NCBI GenBank assembly: GCA_026168455.1
Contig: CM047425.1
Coordinates: 99,079,580 to 99,143,579 of the forward strand
Source: Theocolax elegans
Lineage: Eukaryota > Arthropoda > Insecta > Hymenoptera > Cerocephalidae
Length of the DNA stretch: 64,000 nucleotides
Direction: 5' to 3'
Part shown: piece by piece, positions 27,807-41,517 of the stretch
Position numbering within the stretch: position 1 is the stretch's first letter
Layout: each line of letters begins with the position of its first letter
Position numbers and translations under genes: made by a program
The notes under the pieces: generated by a model
Told to the model about the DNA's origin: nothing
The model's input: only the letters and a program-made list of their open reading frames with translations
Databases searched by the model: none

Positions 27807-28581
27807 TCCCTCTCCCTGTCTATCTCTCTCCTCCTCTTCTTCTTCCAAGAGGGTTAGAAAAGGAGGTTTGGACGTGCGGGTGATTGATCGGCTCCGATAT
27901 AATGAGCCTCGATAATGACCAGCACGCCGGACAAGACTCTCCCTCCTCGCATTCTCTCTCCTTCTTTCTCAGCGCGGACAGAAAACGATGAGCCTTGTCG
28001 ATAGTGGACAGGGAGGAGCACATACGTATGTTACGTTCTGCATCCACGTGGTCCACGAGCATAAAAATCACTAATCGAACCTTGGGATACATATGGTTTT
28101 CGTTCGCATATCGACCGGCGAGACGATGACTGATAACGATTACCCCATGTGCTACTAAACCAAATTTCGAAATTGTATCCTCGATGTAAGGATATGTTAA
28201 TAATATTCTCATGCTCAAGTTGTTTTCATAAAGATTTCAACTTATATCAACTCGTGAATGGAAAACAAATATTAAACATTTGATCTCTAATAAGACTTTC
28301 CCAATAATTTATCTATAGGTCTACCTATATGTTCCGTATGTCTATATCAAAAACAAAAATGTATTTAAAAACATAACATACAGAGAAATACCTACGATGT
28401 GTCTAACAAACATGTATAGTTGATTAACTTGCTCGTCACGAAACTCAGGCAGTTAAACGCAGCGTATTGTTTTGTAAGACAATAAATTTTTAAAATTGCG
28501 GAAGATTGCTTTTTACGAGTGTGATCCGGAGAAAAGCGTCGCGCGCGAGCAGCGATAAATAAAAAGGTCGCTCACATATAC
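26827..28581. other. Host non-coding DNA with CT-rich tract
   Basis: No recognised gene. A long pyrimidine/purine-biased stretch (about 27420-27850) includes a pure CT microsatellite at 27774-27800. The open frames here are low-complexity. Confidence 0.55.
27774..27800. repeat. (CT)n microsatellite
   Basis: Uninterrupted CT run of about 27 bp within a wider CT-rich region. Confidence 0.95.
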
Positions 28582-28614
28582 TATAAAGTGTATTTAGGGA
28601 CAGGCCTCGTCAGT
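28582..28614 (+). promoter_or_regulatory. Candidate host core promoter (TATA + initiator)
   Basis: TATAAAG at 28582-28588 is followed by TCAGT at 28610-28614. The A of the initiator lies 30 bp after the first base of the TATA box, the spacing expected for an insect RNA polymerase II promoter. No expression evidence is available. Confidence 0.45.
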
Positions 28615-28824
28615 TGCTCGGGCGTCTCGACAGCGACAGTTGATTAGCAATTTTAAAAGCAATAAAAAGCGATTCGTAATTCGCCGGAAGAAAAAGCGGC
28701 AGCGCTAATGAGAAACTGCCGAGCGCGCACTCGTTATACCTGCCCCCGTCGCTCAGCCTACCTAAACCACGGATGAACGTGATGCCCTAAACGACTCCCA
28801 GCTCCTCACTTTTGCACTACAATC
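28612..28824 (+). other. Candidate host 5' UTR exon
   Basis: If transcription starts at the TCAGT initiator (28612), the transcript reaches a consensus splice donor (GTAAGT at 28825) after 213 nt. The stretch contains only very short upstream ORFs, so it would be a non-coding first exon. The gene it would belong to is not identified. Confidence 0.35.
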
Positions 28825-31800
28825 GTAAGTATATATATCAAAAAGTAAAACTTGCCAAGTTTCTTTGTAAGCGATATCACATCAGTGTTGATTACATTTC
28901 AATCGATTTTGCTATTAACTGATTTTTCTTTTAATTGTTTAACGCGCGCTCTCTTTTCAAAAATTCACCTACTATCTGTTTGAAACTACATAACATTATC
29001 TATATTAGTTATGGTTTTATGATATTAATTACTAAACGTAAAAAAATTTGTTAAAATGATTTTCATGAAACTACAAAGATTTTAGTATGATTACATTTAG
29101 TGCATCGATTTAATTAATTAAATGGCAAATAATTAAATAATATAATTAGATTAATAATATACTTCAATTTAATTATTTAAACAGTTTCTAATTTATTTCA
29201 GTAAATTCAAACGCGCGTTAAATCGTGTAGGTATATATAGGGACAGGGTCAATCGTTATCGAAAGTGGGTCTTCCGAAACCTTTTTAGCACTCTTCACTT
29301 TTTTCTGGGACTGGTCAAAGATTCTTATCGAAGTTCTATCCTGAATACACATAGAGATTGCCCTCAACATCTGGGTTAGGATATGGCCTTGTCGTGCCCA
29401 AAAAAAAGTAACACAAAATGAAGCGAACGAAACTTGTATAAGGTGCAAAAAGAAAGAGAAAGGGATGTCGACGACTGCGATAACCCCTTTTGAGAACTCA
29501 AAAACTGAATAATTTACGGAGAAAAAATAATTAAGTAAACATAGACTTACTTGTAATGAAAATAATAAAGGTTCACGACATTTGAGAAATCAAACGTCTG
29601 ATTTGCATAACTACCTGACAATTTTTTATTTTAGAATAGTTAATCAAATAAAGAAATTTTAGTCTTTAGTATAAAATTCTGGTACCTAATTCCGACGCTT
29701 AAATTAATTAAAAATATTTTACAAGAATTATTTATAAACATAATTTGCACAATTTCTTATAGGGACATCAATTAGTTGAATAAATAAAATAATAAATTTA
29801 AAATTTCCGTCCCATATTACGACTAGTATCATTCTTCATCCAACTGTTAAGCTAATGGGTACGCGCTAGGTTCAATTATATTTATTGCGAATGAACAAAC
29901 GAAAGGAAACGGTATAGATGGTGACGATTGCATATTTTGTCATTAATACAGTACCCAAGAGTAAGGAGCCACACAACGCGATATCACGGCTCATCTCCGA
30001 AAACATCTTGAGCTCTCCGAGTAGTAGGCATCGAGGAACGATAAAACCAAAGAGAGAAAGTGGAAGCGATCGTCACAGGTACACGGCCACTGCTGGTATT
30101 TTCGAGCTAGTCGCATTAATATATCGACCTGGTTATGTATTATGCGCAAAGCGACAATATATTTTTGTGCCTTCATTTTTTAATTATTTTTGTCCGTATT
30201 AATTATGAAATCTATGAATATATCTAAAGTAATATTCCGTGTCGCAACGATTTATCAATTCTTGTCATTTTGATCAATACATTATTTTCAGATTCTACTT
30301 AGGTTAATACGTGCGCTTTGTTTTTTCTTTATAAAAGAAAAAGATGATTTAATTGCGGTTGTATCAATCAATCAAGTTCCTCGGTAACGTCAGAATACGA
30401 GCATGTCTACATTCCGAGTTCTAATTAAGCCGTTGTCCAACCATTGCATATCTCGTCTTTTTCCGGCGCAATTAGAGCTCGCGCGAATTCTTAGCGGGTA
30501 TAGCCCGTTGAAAGGTCCATCAGGTAAACATATAAAGTGCCGAAATATCTGCCGGAGTACAGAGGAAGAAAGAGAGAGGGAGGAAAGGGGAATGATCAGC
30601 TAATCAGTACGCTAATGCACCGATCCGTCATGTCGCGCGAGATAAGGTCGCGTTTACACATTACGCTCCTCTTTGAGGTTCTCGGTCTCCTCGACCCCTC
30701 AGAGAAAGAGAGGCAGAAAGAATTCTTTCGGCAACAGGTGCTCGACAGGAGTGCCTCGATCGACGTGCGAGCCAATTTAATCGCGTGAGACTTTCGCAGT
30801 CCAACGCCTTGCGTTCCTTTTATTTCTCGCGCGCACAACCCAAGAATTTGCGGAGCGCGTTATACGGTTCGAACAATCTTTGAGACTTGACATTATTCTC
30901 TTCTATTCCGTGTTATTAACTCAATATTTATATTCGCAATTAGATTACTTTTTGATATACTCAGGGGAATGCTCAAACGCGATAGTTATAAAATCTTTAG
31001 AAATAGCCACGTAATTGACATTTTTTTCTGATTTCAAATGTTGATTCCCATTGAATTTATGTATACGCAGCCAATACGACATAAATTACACGTAACACGC
31101 TCGTGATTTAATTTATTGGTCACGAAAGATTTCTTTTATGTTACGAGAATCAAATTGATCAGCGATCGTGTTTTATCGTGGATTCGCGGAGATTAATTGT
31201 CGTAACTTCTTGGTGCAACCGTATCACAATACGTGTTCCACGGTGTTGGAATTGTTTTTGGCTCATATTCTACAGACGTCTACTAAATTTACAATCTAGA
31301 ATGTAAATATGTCAACACACGTTGTAAACATTGTTCGTATTATGAAAAAAAAATGGCAGGTATGCGTGTCTCTCTAGTGATAATATTGTTAAAAAATACG
31401 GTGGAATATACCTATATAATAAAAAATTATGACGGTTTATGTAACAATCACTAGATAATTATTGCATATACTATTTGAGTATAATCTTTTATAAAATAGT
31501 TAAAAATAAAATAAAAAAATGTTAAATGTATTTTGATTTATACGCGTTATTTTAAAATAGAATAAAAGTGCAAGGTTAAATGTACTTGTACAATCTTAAC
31601 AATCCGGGACATCAAGTATTGCAACATTTTTATCCAGAAGCCGTAAAATAATTGTTTAGAATATATACGTATGGGATCGCGATCAGGTATGCTAAAGGAA
31701 ACATTACCTCTATGAAAGTGGAAGGACACATATCTCTTATGTGTTATTGTATTCTATGATGGATTGTTCTACATGTCTCGAGCATTTCTAGATATAGACT

Positions 31801-33277
31801 TTCATGTAACAGTTGTTTTATGTCGCTCTACGTGACGTTCCTATCAGTTACGAAAACTAAATAATCTCAACATAATTTTTTCGAAAACTGTTTTATAGTT
31901 TTTCTCCTGCCATTTAATATTGATGATTTCCACTGTATATTCAGATCGAGTTTATGAGCACGTATCATTATTATATTGGAATTAATTGTCAGATCCTACG
32001 TGCAAACTTATTGAAGAGTTGAGAAACATATTTTTGATGAAATATGAAGGATAGAAGGCACGTAGTGGTGAAATATCAAAGATTATTTAAGACTGCACGT
32101 TTCTCGCAGAGGTTTTAATTAAATTCTACAGCTAGATAAAAACGACGAACATACTCGCAGATCCGATCTGATTGCACGATAAATAAAAGAGAAGAGGGTG
32201 TGTATATGTGTGTGTGTGTGTGTGTATGTGCGCGTGTGTATGTACACATATATAAATGTATATATGTGTACGTACGCGAGTTAACGAAAAAACGAGCGAC
32301 GCGAAGCATAATACGATACATACAAGAGCAAAGTTCAATTACGCCTCAACTGCTGTCATGGCATATCGTTGTGTAAGTTTCAAATGAGAGTTTGTTCACC
32401 TTTCGCGATCCCGCATCGCGATCATGTAGATATGCCTTTGAAGCAATTTCAATTGATTCTAATCTTCGCATTTGTCAGTGTAAGACCTCTCGGTATTTCT
32501 TTCTCCGTCTTCCTTGCTGAAATTTTTCCATCTCGCTAACGTATCTAACTCTTACTACTGATTTCGTCACACCCTCCTCTCAACTCTTCATGAAGCCGAA
32601 AATCATCGATCTAGCATTTTTTCGCTTTACTCTAGTCCGTTTCAATGGTACAACCCACTTCGTGTTCTCGCAAGTATTCGAACGCGGTTTATTTTAAAAA
32701 TCCTTGACAAAGTGGTAAGGTAATAATTATTATTAGTCATTAGAATTACCGAGCTATCAATTGAGCGCTTTTTTATATTATTTATATAAATATATATATG
32801 TATATTTTGCACTGTTCGAAGTGATCGTTGGTAATTAAATTGATGAATTTGTTAATTCTGTATAGTACATCTTTCTTAACATTATTTACAACAATAATTC
32901 GAATTTTATTGTTAGGCAAGTAAAAGACGAGTAGAGCCGATGTACTTGGATGAGATGAAAACTCGATTTGAAATGTATTAAATTTCCCGTAATAAAAGTC
33001 AAGCATTTGTCTTCAATTCCAACATGATGCTTATACCAAATAGAGATGTAGACCATCCTCGAAGGCAAGAAGGAAGCCGTCTAAAAAAAAACTGAGTTGC
33101 ACCCGTGCAATTTTACAACATTTGAAGGTGCAGTGATTCACCAAGTTTGAAGTGGAAAGGAAAGGAAAAAATGGTCGAGTGATCCAAATAAAAGAGTCGC
33201 GAGAGCTCACGGAAATCCGAGAAAGAGAGGTATATGCGAGCCGCGTAGTCAGTATTTATACAATAACGTTTTTACAG
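28825..33277. other. Host non-coding DNA, possibly intronic
   Basis: No recognised gene. Contains a TG/TA microsatellite region at 32199-32275. It could be an intron if the candidate exons at 28612-28824 and 33278-33501 belong to one gene, which is speculative. Confidence 0.4.
32207..32224. repeat. (TG)n microsatellite
   Basis: TG run within a longer alternating purine-pyrimidine stretch to about 32275. Confidence 0.9.
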
Positions 33278-33501
33278 TGCGTCGGGCGAGTATACGGAAT
33301 TGCCCGTGGTAGGAGGCGTCCGGTCCTAAGCAATGATAGACTCGGGCCGACGCACGACGGGGAGGAGTCGAGAGAGGAAAAGCTCGGAGGCACCGGGAGT
33401 ACATCAGCCGGACCAAGACCGGCTTAGAGATTGCGGCGTTTACGGCCAATAAAGTCGACTTCTTGTTGGTCGTTAACATGTCAGCCCTAGTTTTTCACCC
33501 G
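33278..33501 (+). other. Candidate host exon with start codon
   Basis: A TTTTTACAG acceptor ends at 33277 and a GTGAGT donor starts at 33502. Between them is a GC-rich 224-nt segment that is closed in all three frames except at its end, where an ATG at 33478 with A at -3 opens a frame reading MSALVFHP directly into the donor in phase 0. This is the form of a leader exon carrying the start codon. The gene is unidentified and splicing is unproven. Confidence 0.3.
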
Positions 33502-36500
33502 GTGAGTCTCTTAAAGGATCGCGCGCCGTCTTTTCTCTCCTTCTGTCTATCTGCGCGCTGCGAAGACGCGAGGATGCAATTTCGCACGTAACACCTGGTT
33601 GTAAGGTAGCCTATAGCCCCTCTACACCCCCTCTCCCGCCACACGCGCCATTTCTTTTTCTCCTTCCTAGAGCTATTTTGTGCGTGCATCCTTAGGAATT
33701 CCTAGATCGTTTTTTGGTTTTACGGGATTGACTCCATTGTGGAAAATCATCGCGCTCGCATAATATATGGAGCATTTCTTTTTTCCTTCTTGCTCTTATC
33801 TACTCCTAATAATCGTCTTGCGTAACAGTTAGTTCGACCAGCTGTTGCATCTATCCGATAAAAAATTGAATTATTTAACTGTAATTGAACTCGTCGGAAA
33901 ATTCAAAGAAATCAAGCGACAATATACACTCTGATACACGTATGTGTATATCATCATATACCATTAAGTGTTTACACAAGTGTATGTAAATGACCAGCTA
34001 CGTCGATGGTACTATCATCTCGCTTCTCTCGATCTTGTTTTGTTTACTCGTGTGATCCCTTAAAAAATTATGGACAATAATAATTGAATGACGAAGGAAC
34101 TTGCAAATTTTCCATCATCACTCAGTTGATCATCTTTGAGCAAACTATAAATATTTGTACATGATACACGCAAGTATCTTAATAAGCATAAAAAAATGAA
34201 CAATTCCCGTTTCGAAATAGTTATTAAAGTGCATAAAACTCGAGGATCACAATAAAAAGGTATTTTGTATTCTTTGAAGCCGGAAGAGGTAAAGTGTCCA
34301 CGTAAAAACCATCATTCCCGTACCAAGGATTTGCATCCTGCCGAATATTAATGTCAGCGAACAAAGTGCTACCGGGGTTCCAGTCATCTCATAATACGTG
34401 CGTACAATGCATACATGCATACGCTAATCAAAACATCATCCAGACCTTTCACTCAGTTTTATAAGCGAAAGTACATAACGTGCACAGTATACATATATAC
34501 ACGGAAAAAAACGAAAATTCGTGCAAGTTTATTTCATAAAATTCGCAAGTGGGCGTACTGGACCTGCAACCGCGATTTTAGAGAAGCCAAGGGTCGCCGC
34601 GCATCTGATCGTTATCGAGGAAGAAGGATTCCAGGTTATGGCTCACACGTGTTGCGCATGCAATTTGCAAAAGTTCTTTCTTTCTTTCTTTCTTTTTTTG
34701 TAACCATCTAGACGGCCGGGTTAACCTTTCCGATGCGCGCAGGTTACTAACTTTTCTCCCTCTTCCTGATGCGCGAGATTTATCAAGCTTCCGTTCTGGA
34801 ATTTCGTGCGCTTGCTATAACGCTCGAGAATGTAATAAAAGTTTGTGCGAGTCGAAATTTAAAAATGCTCTCTAGATTCTAGGGTGGAGATGAGAGTATA
34901 CCGCGTGAGCTTCCAGCTACGACGTTGAAATCTTGAGCTGTTTTAGATACAGCATTACTGATAGCTCAAAATACATGCCAAGAAGTAGATATACGATTTT
35001 TTTTTACCAAAAAGTACAGTTCTTTCGTCTAAATGTTTAGTGTGACCAAATATTTTTATATTAATAAAAATACTTCGATATGTAACGAAACGTATAAGTA
35101 TGCGAATGCAACATGAAGAAATAAAGTGCCTCGTACTGTAAATAGCATAATAGCTTGAAGCAGTGAATAATAAAAGTAAGCTAATCAATTTCACGTAAGG
35201 AAAACAAACCCGAAAGTTAGAAATAAAGAGAAAGAAAAGACACGTCAAGAGTTGTAAAATAACAGAAGCTTAAGTAAAAAGCGAAGAAATAAGAAAGGCA
35301 ACTAAAGAGCAAAGATATATAAAGAGAAGTATAAGGAGCAAATAGAAAGGAGGTAACAAAAGAGAGAGGGAGAATCATTTAAGAAGAGACGTCGAGGACT
35401 AGAGAGAGAACTCGATTAATTGCTCGCTGCAGGAAGGGGGCAGACTCTCCTGTCTTGGACATCTTCTCATAAGAAGACAGAGAGAAAAGCCACGTGGACC
35501 GTGAAACGAGCCGGTAGCTAAAGAAATAGAACTGGCGCGACCAAGAGAGAGAGAAAGAAGGAGAGATATAGAGATGAAGATGAAGAGGGAGAGGGAGAGG
35601 GAAAGGGAGATGTAGAGAGGAGGTCGGTGGGGAGGAAGCGAAGTTGCAATTTGCCGCGAGGCCACACCGGCGACTTACGATGATCGCTAAATTCCAATTA
35701 ACCATGCCTCTGCCACCACAGAGGCACCCATCGCAAGTAGTAACGGCCGTCCAGCCACGTTAGATCTTAACTCATCTTATAGATCCAGTCCGGCGCGCCC
35801 CATTGCGAGTCCTTTTTTCCTTCTTCTCTCTTTCTCTTTCTGTACGCTCGCTGTACGTGTCTAGGTACTTACGTACTCGGAATGGATACTTTAAATTCGT
35901 TTGACTATATTTCTAATCTTTGACTCAAACGTTATCTTATGTTATGTATTCGAATGCTTTTCACAGGAATTAGATTATGACGTAATAAAATGAATCTATA
36001 TAAACGTTGTGACGGTGCAATATTGGTATTTAAATTTCTAAAATATTTTTCATAAGCAATTTTGTATCGTTAACTATGAATATAAGTGCTTTTGCAAATG
36101 CGATGCAGGAAAACGATGCAAATATTCGATTTAAATAGTCAAGTGATAAGACTCTCACTGCGTCATATTAATACAGTTAAAATAGATTAACACAACAAAT
36201 TTAATCTCCATTTTTTAATCGAAAGGATACATATATAACTAATCTATGAATCAAATCTGTTCATCGTAATATTTCACGTCCTTCCCGAGTAAATAAAAAG
36301 TAAACTTATTTATTTATGAAAATTTAATTAAATATCAAAATATTTTTCTCCGCGATATTACGGACAAGCGTTATACAGTCAAGAAAAGCTACAAGACAGC
36401 AATAAACCATGTATATACCCACTTCCTTCTTTCATTTAATCACAGAGCAACTCTATATTGTACCGCTGCTGTTTTACCAAAGAAAGTACCCACGTGCGTT

Positions 36501-38637
36501 TTCTCTCACTCACGCACGTAGGAAATGCTTTAACCTCACTGGCTCAACGTGATAATTCATAGACGCGCATCTCGCGTTCGGGTGGATATTGCTTTATTGC
36601 GCGGCGGTACATTGGTAATTACGATGTTCGACGGAAAGACAGTTCTGTAGACGAAGTGAGACTCGACCGAACCAATTAATTCACTTATTTACAAGGTCCA
36701 TCCGCGAATTTCTGAACTAATTACAATGTGCGCGTGATATTTTCCGCAACGCGAGTCTCTCGGTTATCCCAACTCCTCGACTTCCAGAGCCATGGGTATT
36801 TTCTTTTATTTTCCCATAAATCTCGATACGGTACACGGCCAATACGAATTCAAGGTTGTAATCAAAGTTTTTACAGTTAGATTGTCGGATATTGCGATAC
36901 GAAAATATTACTCGGTTACATTCACGCGGTGTATCTAATCAACATTTGAAAATTTTCTGCTTTCCTTTTCTTTTGCAAATGCGTTTGTATTGCCGTTGGC
37001 AGGGAAATAAGTATCGGTCGATTAATTTGATACGTATTAGAGATGAATACTTATTTTTTCGTTCTTATCATCGAGTTATGCTTTACATTTTCAATCTGTA
37101 CAATCTTGGCTTATTGGGTTATGATTATTTAGTTACCTATTTGATTTGAAACGATAATTACGTTTTCTTGTTGTGAAATATTGATCTATTTAAAATTGCA
37201 AAATTGAAACAGTTATATGCAATGCGAATATTAAAACAAAGTGGAGTCACTTGGATTAGAAAGACAACGTAGTATAAGAATAATGTCAAACGACGATAAC
37301 TAAATTCCCTGTGTAACTATAAAGGAAGAATTGAACGAACGATGCCAGACCTTGAAGAAAATTATATATATATATAAAAGACGAAAAGCAACAAATCGAA
37401 ATTGGTTTTACAGTCAACGCGTTGTTCATCCTAAAGCATAAAGCGCTAATAAGCCCAGCGAAGCGTAAATCGAAGATACGAAAAAAGTACTGCGTGGAAA
37501 TTGCAGATCGAGGCCGCGCACGAGTCAAAAAGGTACCGTGAGATAGAAGAGCTAGAGCAAAGGAACAAGTGCAGAGGCATCATCGAATCTAGCCACGCGG
37601 ATTCCGAGACTAGCGAATATCCTTCTCGCAGCCCCCTCGTTCTCTTACGCTTACCAGCGTAATGAACCAACATGACTTGCGGTTCGCGGCGCCCGTGTTC
37701 TTGCTTTATTGAAAGCAGTGTCGCTCATTCTCAACGCACCGAGGTCACGTCCGCTCCCGCAGATGCACATCATCAAATCTTAGTGCTTTTCCAAAGCGGA
37801 AGCAATTTTCGTAATATTTCCAATGTTCTTCAAACATATTTGTACTTTCTATCGAGCTAATGAAGACGCTTCGTCAATATTCATATTTCGCTCTGTTTGA
37901 TATATTTTCGGTCGATTGATTAATTGATTGCCGTGAATTTGTATTGGTTGCACTCGCTTGCAACGATTTCTTGCGCATGAGACGTTTTTTGCAGCATCCC
38001 CACGACGCTTACCACCTGGCGCGAGCGTTTCGGTTCACTCTGAATTTCAAGGTACCGGTCTGTCCTTGAGAATTTACGTGACGGTATGCCGGTGTTTGGT
38101 ACCGACTGCGTGAAAATTGAATCTTTCATTTTTTCACCTAATTTTTTTTATTCCTAACCTACAAGAACTATCGGATAAATTGATTCGGGTCGTGCAAAGT
38201 AAATGTTGCAATTCCTCATAATTTTGCAATTTTTAGATATAAGTAACTTTATCATACAATTATTTAATATTAACTAATTATTTTTATTCATTCGTACGAA
38301 TATTTCGTCAATTGTGTGAAATTTAGTTTTAGCGATAAATTATAAATCCTGCACAATAAAGACAAATTTGGAAATCGTTAATATAAAAGTTGTATATTAT
38401 AAAAGAAAATAGAGATCGAGAATAAACTATATAGCAAAACAAGTTATTTTAATTAAATAATGGTTTAGCATATACTATCCCTTGTATTACGTAATGTACG
38501 ATTTCGAAAGGTTTCAACGTATCTCCATTAATTAGATCATTAAAAGATCTACTTCGAAATCCAAAATTCAACGGGTAGCTTTAGTGATATTTCCAACATG
38601 AATGAATTCGAGAGCAATAGGATCACGTTGGTTGAGG
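33502..38637. other. Host non-coding DNA
   Basis: No recognised gene. A purine-rich stretch lies at about 35270-35640, and the frames over it are Ser/Leu-rich simple sequence on the minus strand. CpG-rich patches occur near 36480-36620 and 37440-37760. Confidence 0.45.
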
Positions 38638-38644
38638 TATAAAA
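38638..38644 (+). promoter_or_regulatory. Candidate TATA box
   Basis: TATAAAA lies 84-90 bp upstream of the ATG at 38728. An alternating CA/CG run (38673-38693) sits between it and the ATG. Confidence 0.4.
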
Positions 38645-38727
38645 CAAGTCGATCGCATACGCGTTCAAGTATACACACGCGCGCGCGCGCACATCGCCGG
38701 AGAGCGCCGATCATCGCGATTCGATCG

Positions 38728-38829
38728 ATGCGAAATTATTCAAGTTTTTACTCGGCGGTCACGGCTATCTCTTTCTCTCTGTGCGCGATCATCTCGACAG
38801 CCGACAAGCTTCCCCTTCTCCCGGAGTGA
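38728..38829 (+). CDS. Candidate signal-peptide ORF or first coding exon of a host secreted protein
   Basis: A 33-residue frame reads like a signal peptide: a short polar start (MRNYSSFYS), a hydrophobic core with AISFSLCAII, and a small-residue STA cleavage-like site before DKLPLLPE. A TATA box lies at 38638-38644. The frame ends in TGA at 38827-38829, so as it stands it is a mini-protein. It could instead be a first coding exon using a weak GTGACG donor just before that stop. It lies about 1 kb left of the Polinton. No family is recognised and the reading frame could be chance. Confidence 0.3.
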   Translation: MRNYSSFYSAVTAISFSLCAIISTADKLPLLPE

Positions 38830-39863
38830 CGCACCGTGATTATTTAGTTCTTGCGTGTGATCGATATCCCTTGACTAATCGCCTTCGAGATTTCTCCAAA
38901 AACAAAAAGAGAGACGCTATATCGTCGAAATATTGATGTGTTTACATTGAAAATATCCATTTGGTTTTACTCATATTCGCGACTTTATGAAACTCTAGAA
39001 CACGTATAGCCAACATAACTTTGTGGTTAATCGCATGTCAATTCGTGTATCTTATATTTCAATGAATATTTTGTAATATATACTTTACCAAAATGTGAAG
39101 AAATAGAAGAGATACATTTGGGTCATTGGTTTTTACCTAGAACAGAAAAAGGACGTTATGGTTAGATTTATATATGGTAATGTTTAATGCTATATAGAAG
39201 ATCTATACTGAGATCAATAGTAAACATGTACATATATACACAAACAATCAATGAAGAAAATTCCCATTCTTAAACTCGCTAATTTATGCGTAAATTTCCC
39301 CATGGCCACCTCAAATTCAAATTGAATGTCATTCATAAATCAATCGGCACTTTGTTCGTGATGTTTGTAACGTAAGGCTTATGCGCTTTGATTGCTTTGA
39401 TTGTGATCGACGATTGCGAAAATTGTTAGCGAAATCGCTCTTGTTTCTGAATAATAAGAAAATTCTATGCATTATAGACTATTAAATAATAATATAATTC
39501 ATTGTAAAAGGTAGATCGTGAGGTAAGAAACAATAAGAAATTGCATTTGTTCTATCGCTTATCGTGATTAAATACACGTATATGTGCAGTGTATAAGTTT
39601 TTTACGTAATTATATTGATGTACATTTGTTTGGTTTTCCATTCTTTTGTTAATCTATAAAATATACTTAAAATTTACACATACATTGAATTATTTCATTG
39701 CAATTTAAAGTTTAATATACATGTCATGCATTTTAACTACCAAGAACATTTAAATTTTAAGGAATAGCCACGCTAATCAAAATATTAAACACAAAGAGAA
39801 AATAAATTAGAAACCGTAAGAAAATTGGTTTTTTCTTAAAAGCGCATTAAAAAAATTGAACGA
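38830..39863. other. Host non-coding DNA left of the Polinton
   Basis: AT-rich sequence with no recognised gene or repeat. Confidence 0.5.
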
Positions 39864-39869
39864 AATAAG
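39864..39869. repeat. Target-site duplication, left (AATAAG)
   Basis: AATAAG immediately precedes the left terminus and is repeated exactly after the right terminus at 57009-57014. A 6-bp duplication is the known signature of Polinton integration. Confidence 0.95.
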
Positions 39870-40191
39870 AGTAGTTAGGGGGGCACTATGGCGCACCCAA
39901 ACAAAGATGACTCATGAGGTCAGTCGCTGCGACTCGTACGATTTTGATGACACAGCAGATGATCCGTCTGTGTCTAACATGCTGATGGTGCATAGTATCC
40001 GATGTTACCTATGACACGTGCCCCTCATCGACACAACTTTTTCACCTCGCTGATAGTGCATAGTATCCAAGGTCAGTCGCTACGAATCGTGCGTTCGCAA
40101 TTGTTTTGATGATCCATCTGTGTCTAACATGCTGATAGTGTACAGTATCCGAATGACACGTGTCTCTCATCGATATTAACGTTACCAATAT
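39870..40191. repeat. Left terminal inverted repeat (expanded)
   Basis: The first 150 bp or so match the inverted right end closely, and homology resumes at the inner ATTAACGTTACCAATAT motif. Between these, the left copy carries an extra segment: a diverged tandem duplication of about 153 bp (GGTCAGTCGCT at 39918 and again at 40071). The left repeat is therefore about 145 bp longer than the right one. Confidence 0.9.
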
Positions 40192-40355
40192 TTTCTTTAA
40201 TTTATAACAATAAATTTCATGAGTTTGATTGTTTATGGTTTCCTTTCATAAAGTTTATTTCTTAGGTGAAAACAAATTTTTTAATTTCATCTGTTTTTTC
40301 TATTTAATATTTAAAGAAATGTGATTTTAAGTTACAGCGATGTCCAGCTATTGGT
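40176..40355. repeat. Internal inverted repeat, left arm
   Basis: This subterminal sequence, starting inside the left TIR, recurs inverted at 43203-43392 with moderate divergence. Both arms share the motif TGTCCAGCTATTGGTA, in opposite orientations. The pair brackets the polymerase upstream exons. Confidence 0.85.
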
Positions 40356-41517
40356 ACTTTTTTACCTTACAATTTTTTTCTTAACTAAAATTTTTGGTTA
40401 TAATTATCGATTGCTTTAAAGTGTCCATTTGAATATCTAAATGCATAACGTTTTGAAGACATATTTGTCTCCATCTTCAGGTGATAAACTTAATTTATAA
40501 TAATTAATACATTGAATAAGTATAATCGTCATGAACAAAAAAGTTTTTTACTTTATTATCACATAGCGTTTATGAAATTGTCATGTATTTCTACATGTCA
40601 TTACATATCTATAAAATTCAAATATATTACAATTTTTAAATAATAACATAGCAACAAGACTAAATAATTAATTGACAGAATACTCACAAAAATTAGAAGG
40701 CAATCGACATCACATTTTTTTTTTTCTCTTTTAATTGATAATAATTGATTAAAAATTAATTAATTTAATAATTCAATTAAATATTCATTTAAATGAAGTA
40801 AATAATCAAACATTAAAAAAACAAAGAAACATATAAACATTCAATAAAATTGCGTATAGGATGATACACACGCATGTAATACAAATATTCAACTGAATAC
40901 CTTTTAAAATGATCACAGAATTTGACTAGAAAAAGTACCGATAATGCAGGAAACTATATAATTGACCAAGAATATATAATCGGTATTACAGACAACTATA
41001 TCACTCACAAATATTTGAATTTAACTTTCATTAAGATATATAAATGAACAAAAAAATATTTTAAAAGTTATTTATCTATTATTTGGAATTCGAAATATTG
41101 AACAAAATACAAAATGACTGAAAATTTTGTTACTTTCGAAATAATAATTACACTATTTCTCGTAAGAATTAAAGAAACTATACTTCTAATTTTAATATTT
41201 GAAATATGACACATATTTTTAATAAGTCTTCATCAAATTGGATCCCGACTAATATTACTTTGTAATAAAAAATTACGTACATTTATTAGTATTATCGACA
41301 TCGTCTGTTTCACACGGTTTGTTCTTACTTTTACAGTATGAAATTCCATTTTATATTTTAACAATAAATTTCTATATATCGTAAGATTATACTGTAAGGT
41401 GATAAGTTAACATGAATGATGTTTTAAAACTTAGCTGTTTTAATTTCTCAACCACTCGTTTATAATAAAATTGTACGATACGATGAATCAGTTAAGATGA
41501 CAAGATTTCCTCAAACG
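40356..41517. other. AT-rich Polinton left non-coding region
   Basis: No gene seen. It contains part of a dispersed repeat (41081-41265) also found in polymerase intron 4. Confidence 0.6.
41081..41265. repeat. Diverged copy of the intron-4 inverted-repeat element
   Basis: Same orientation and roughly 80% similar by eye to 42592-42775. Shared motifs are TTGGAATTCGAAATATTGAA and CACATATTTTTAAT. Confidence 0.75.
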
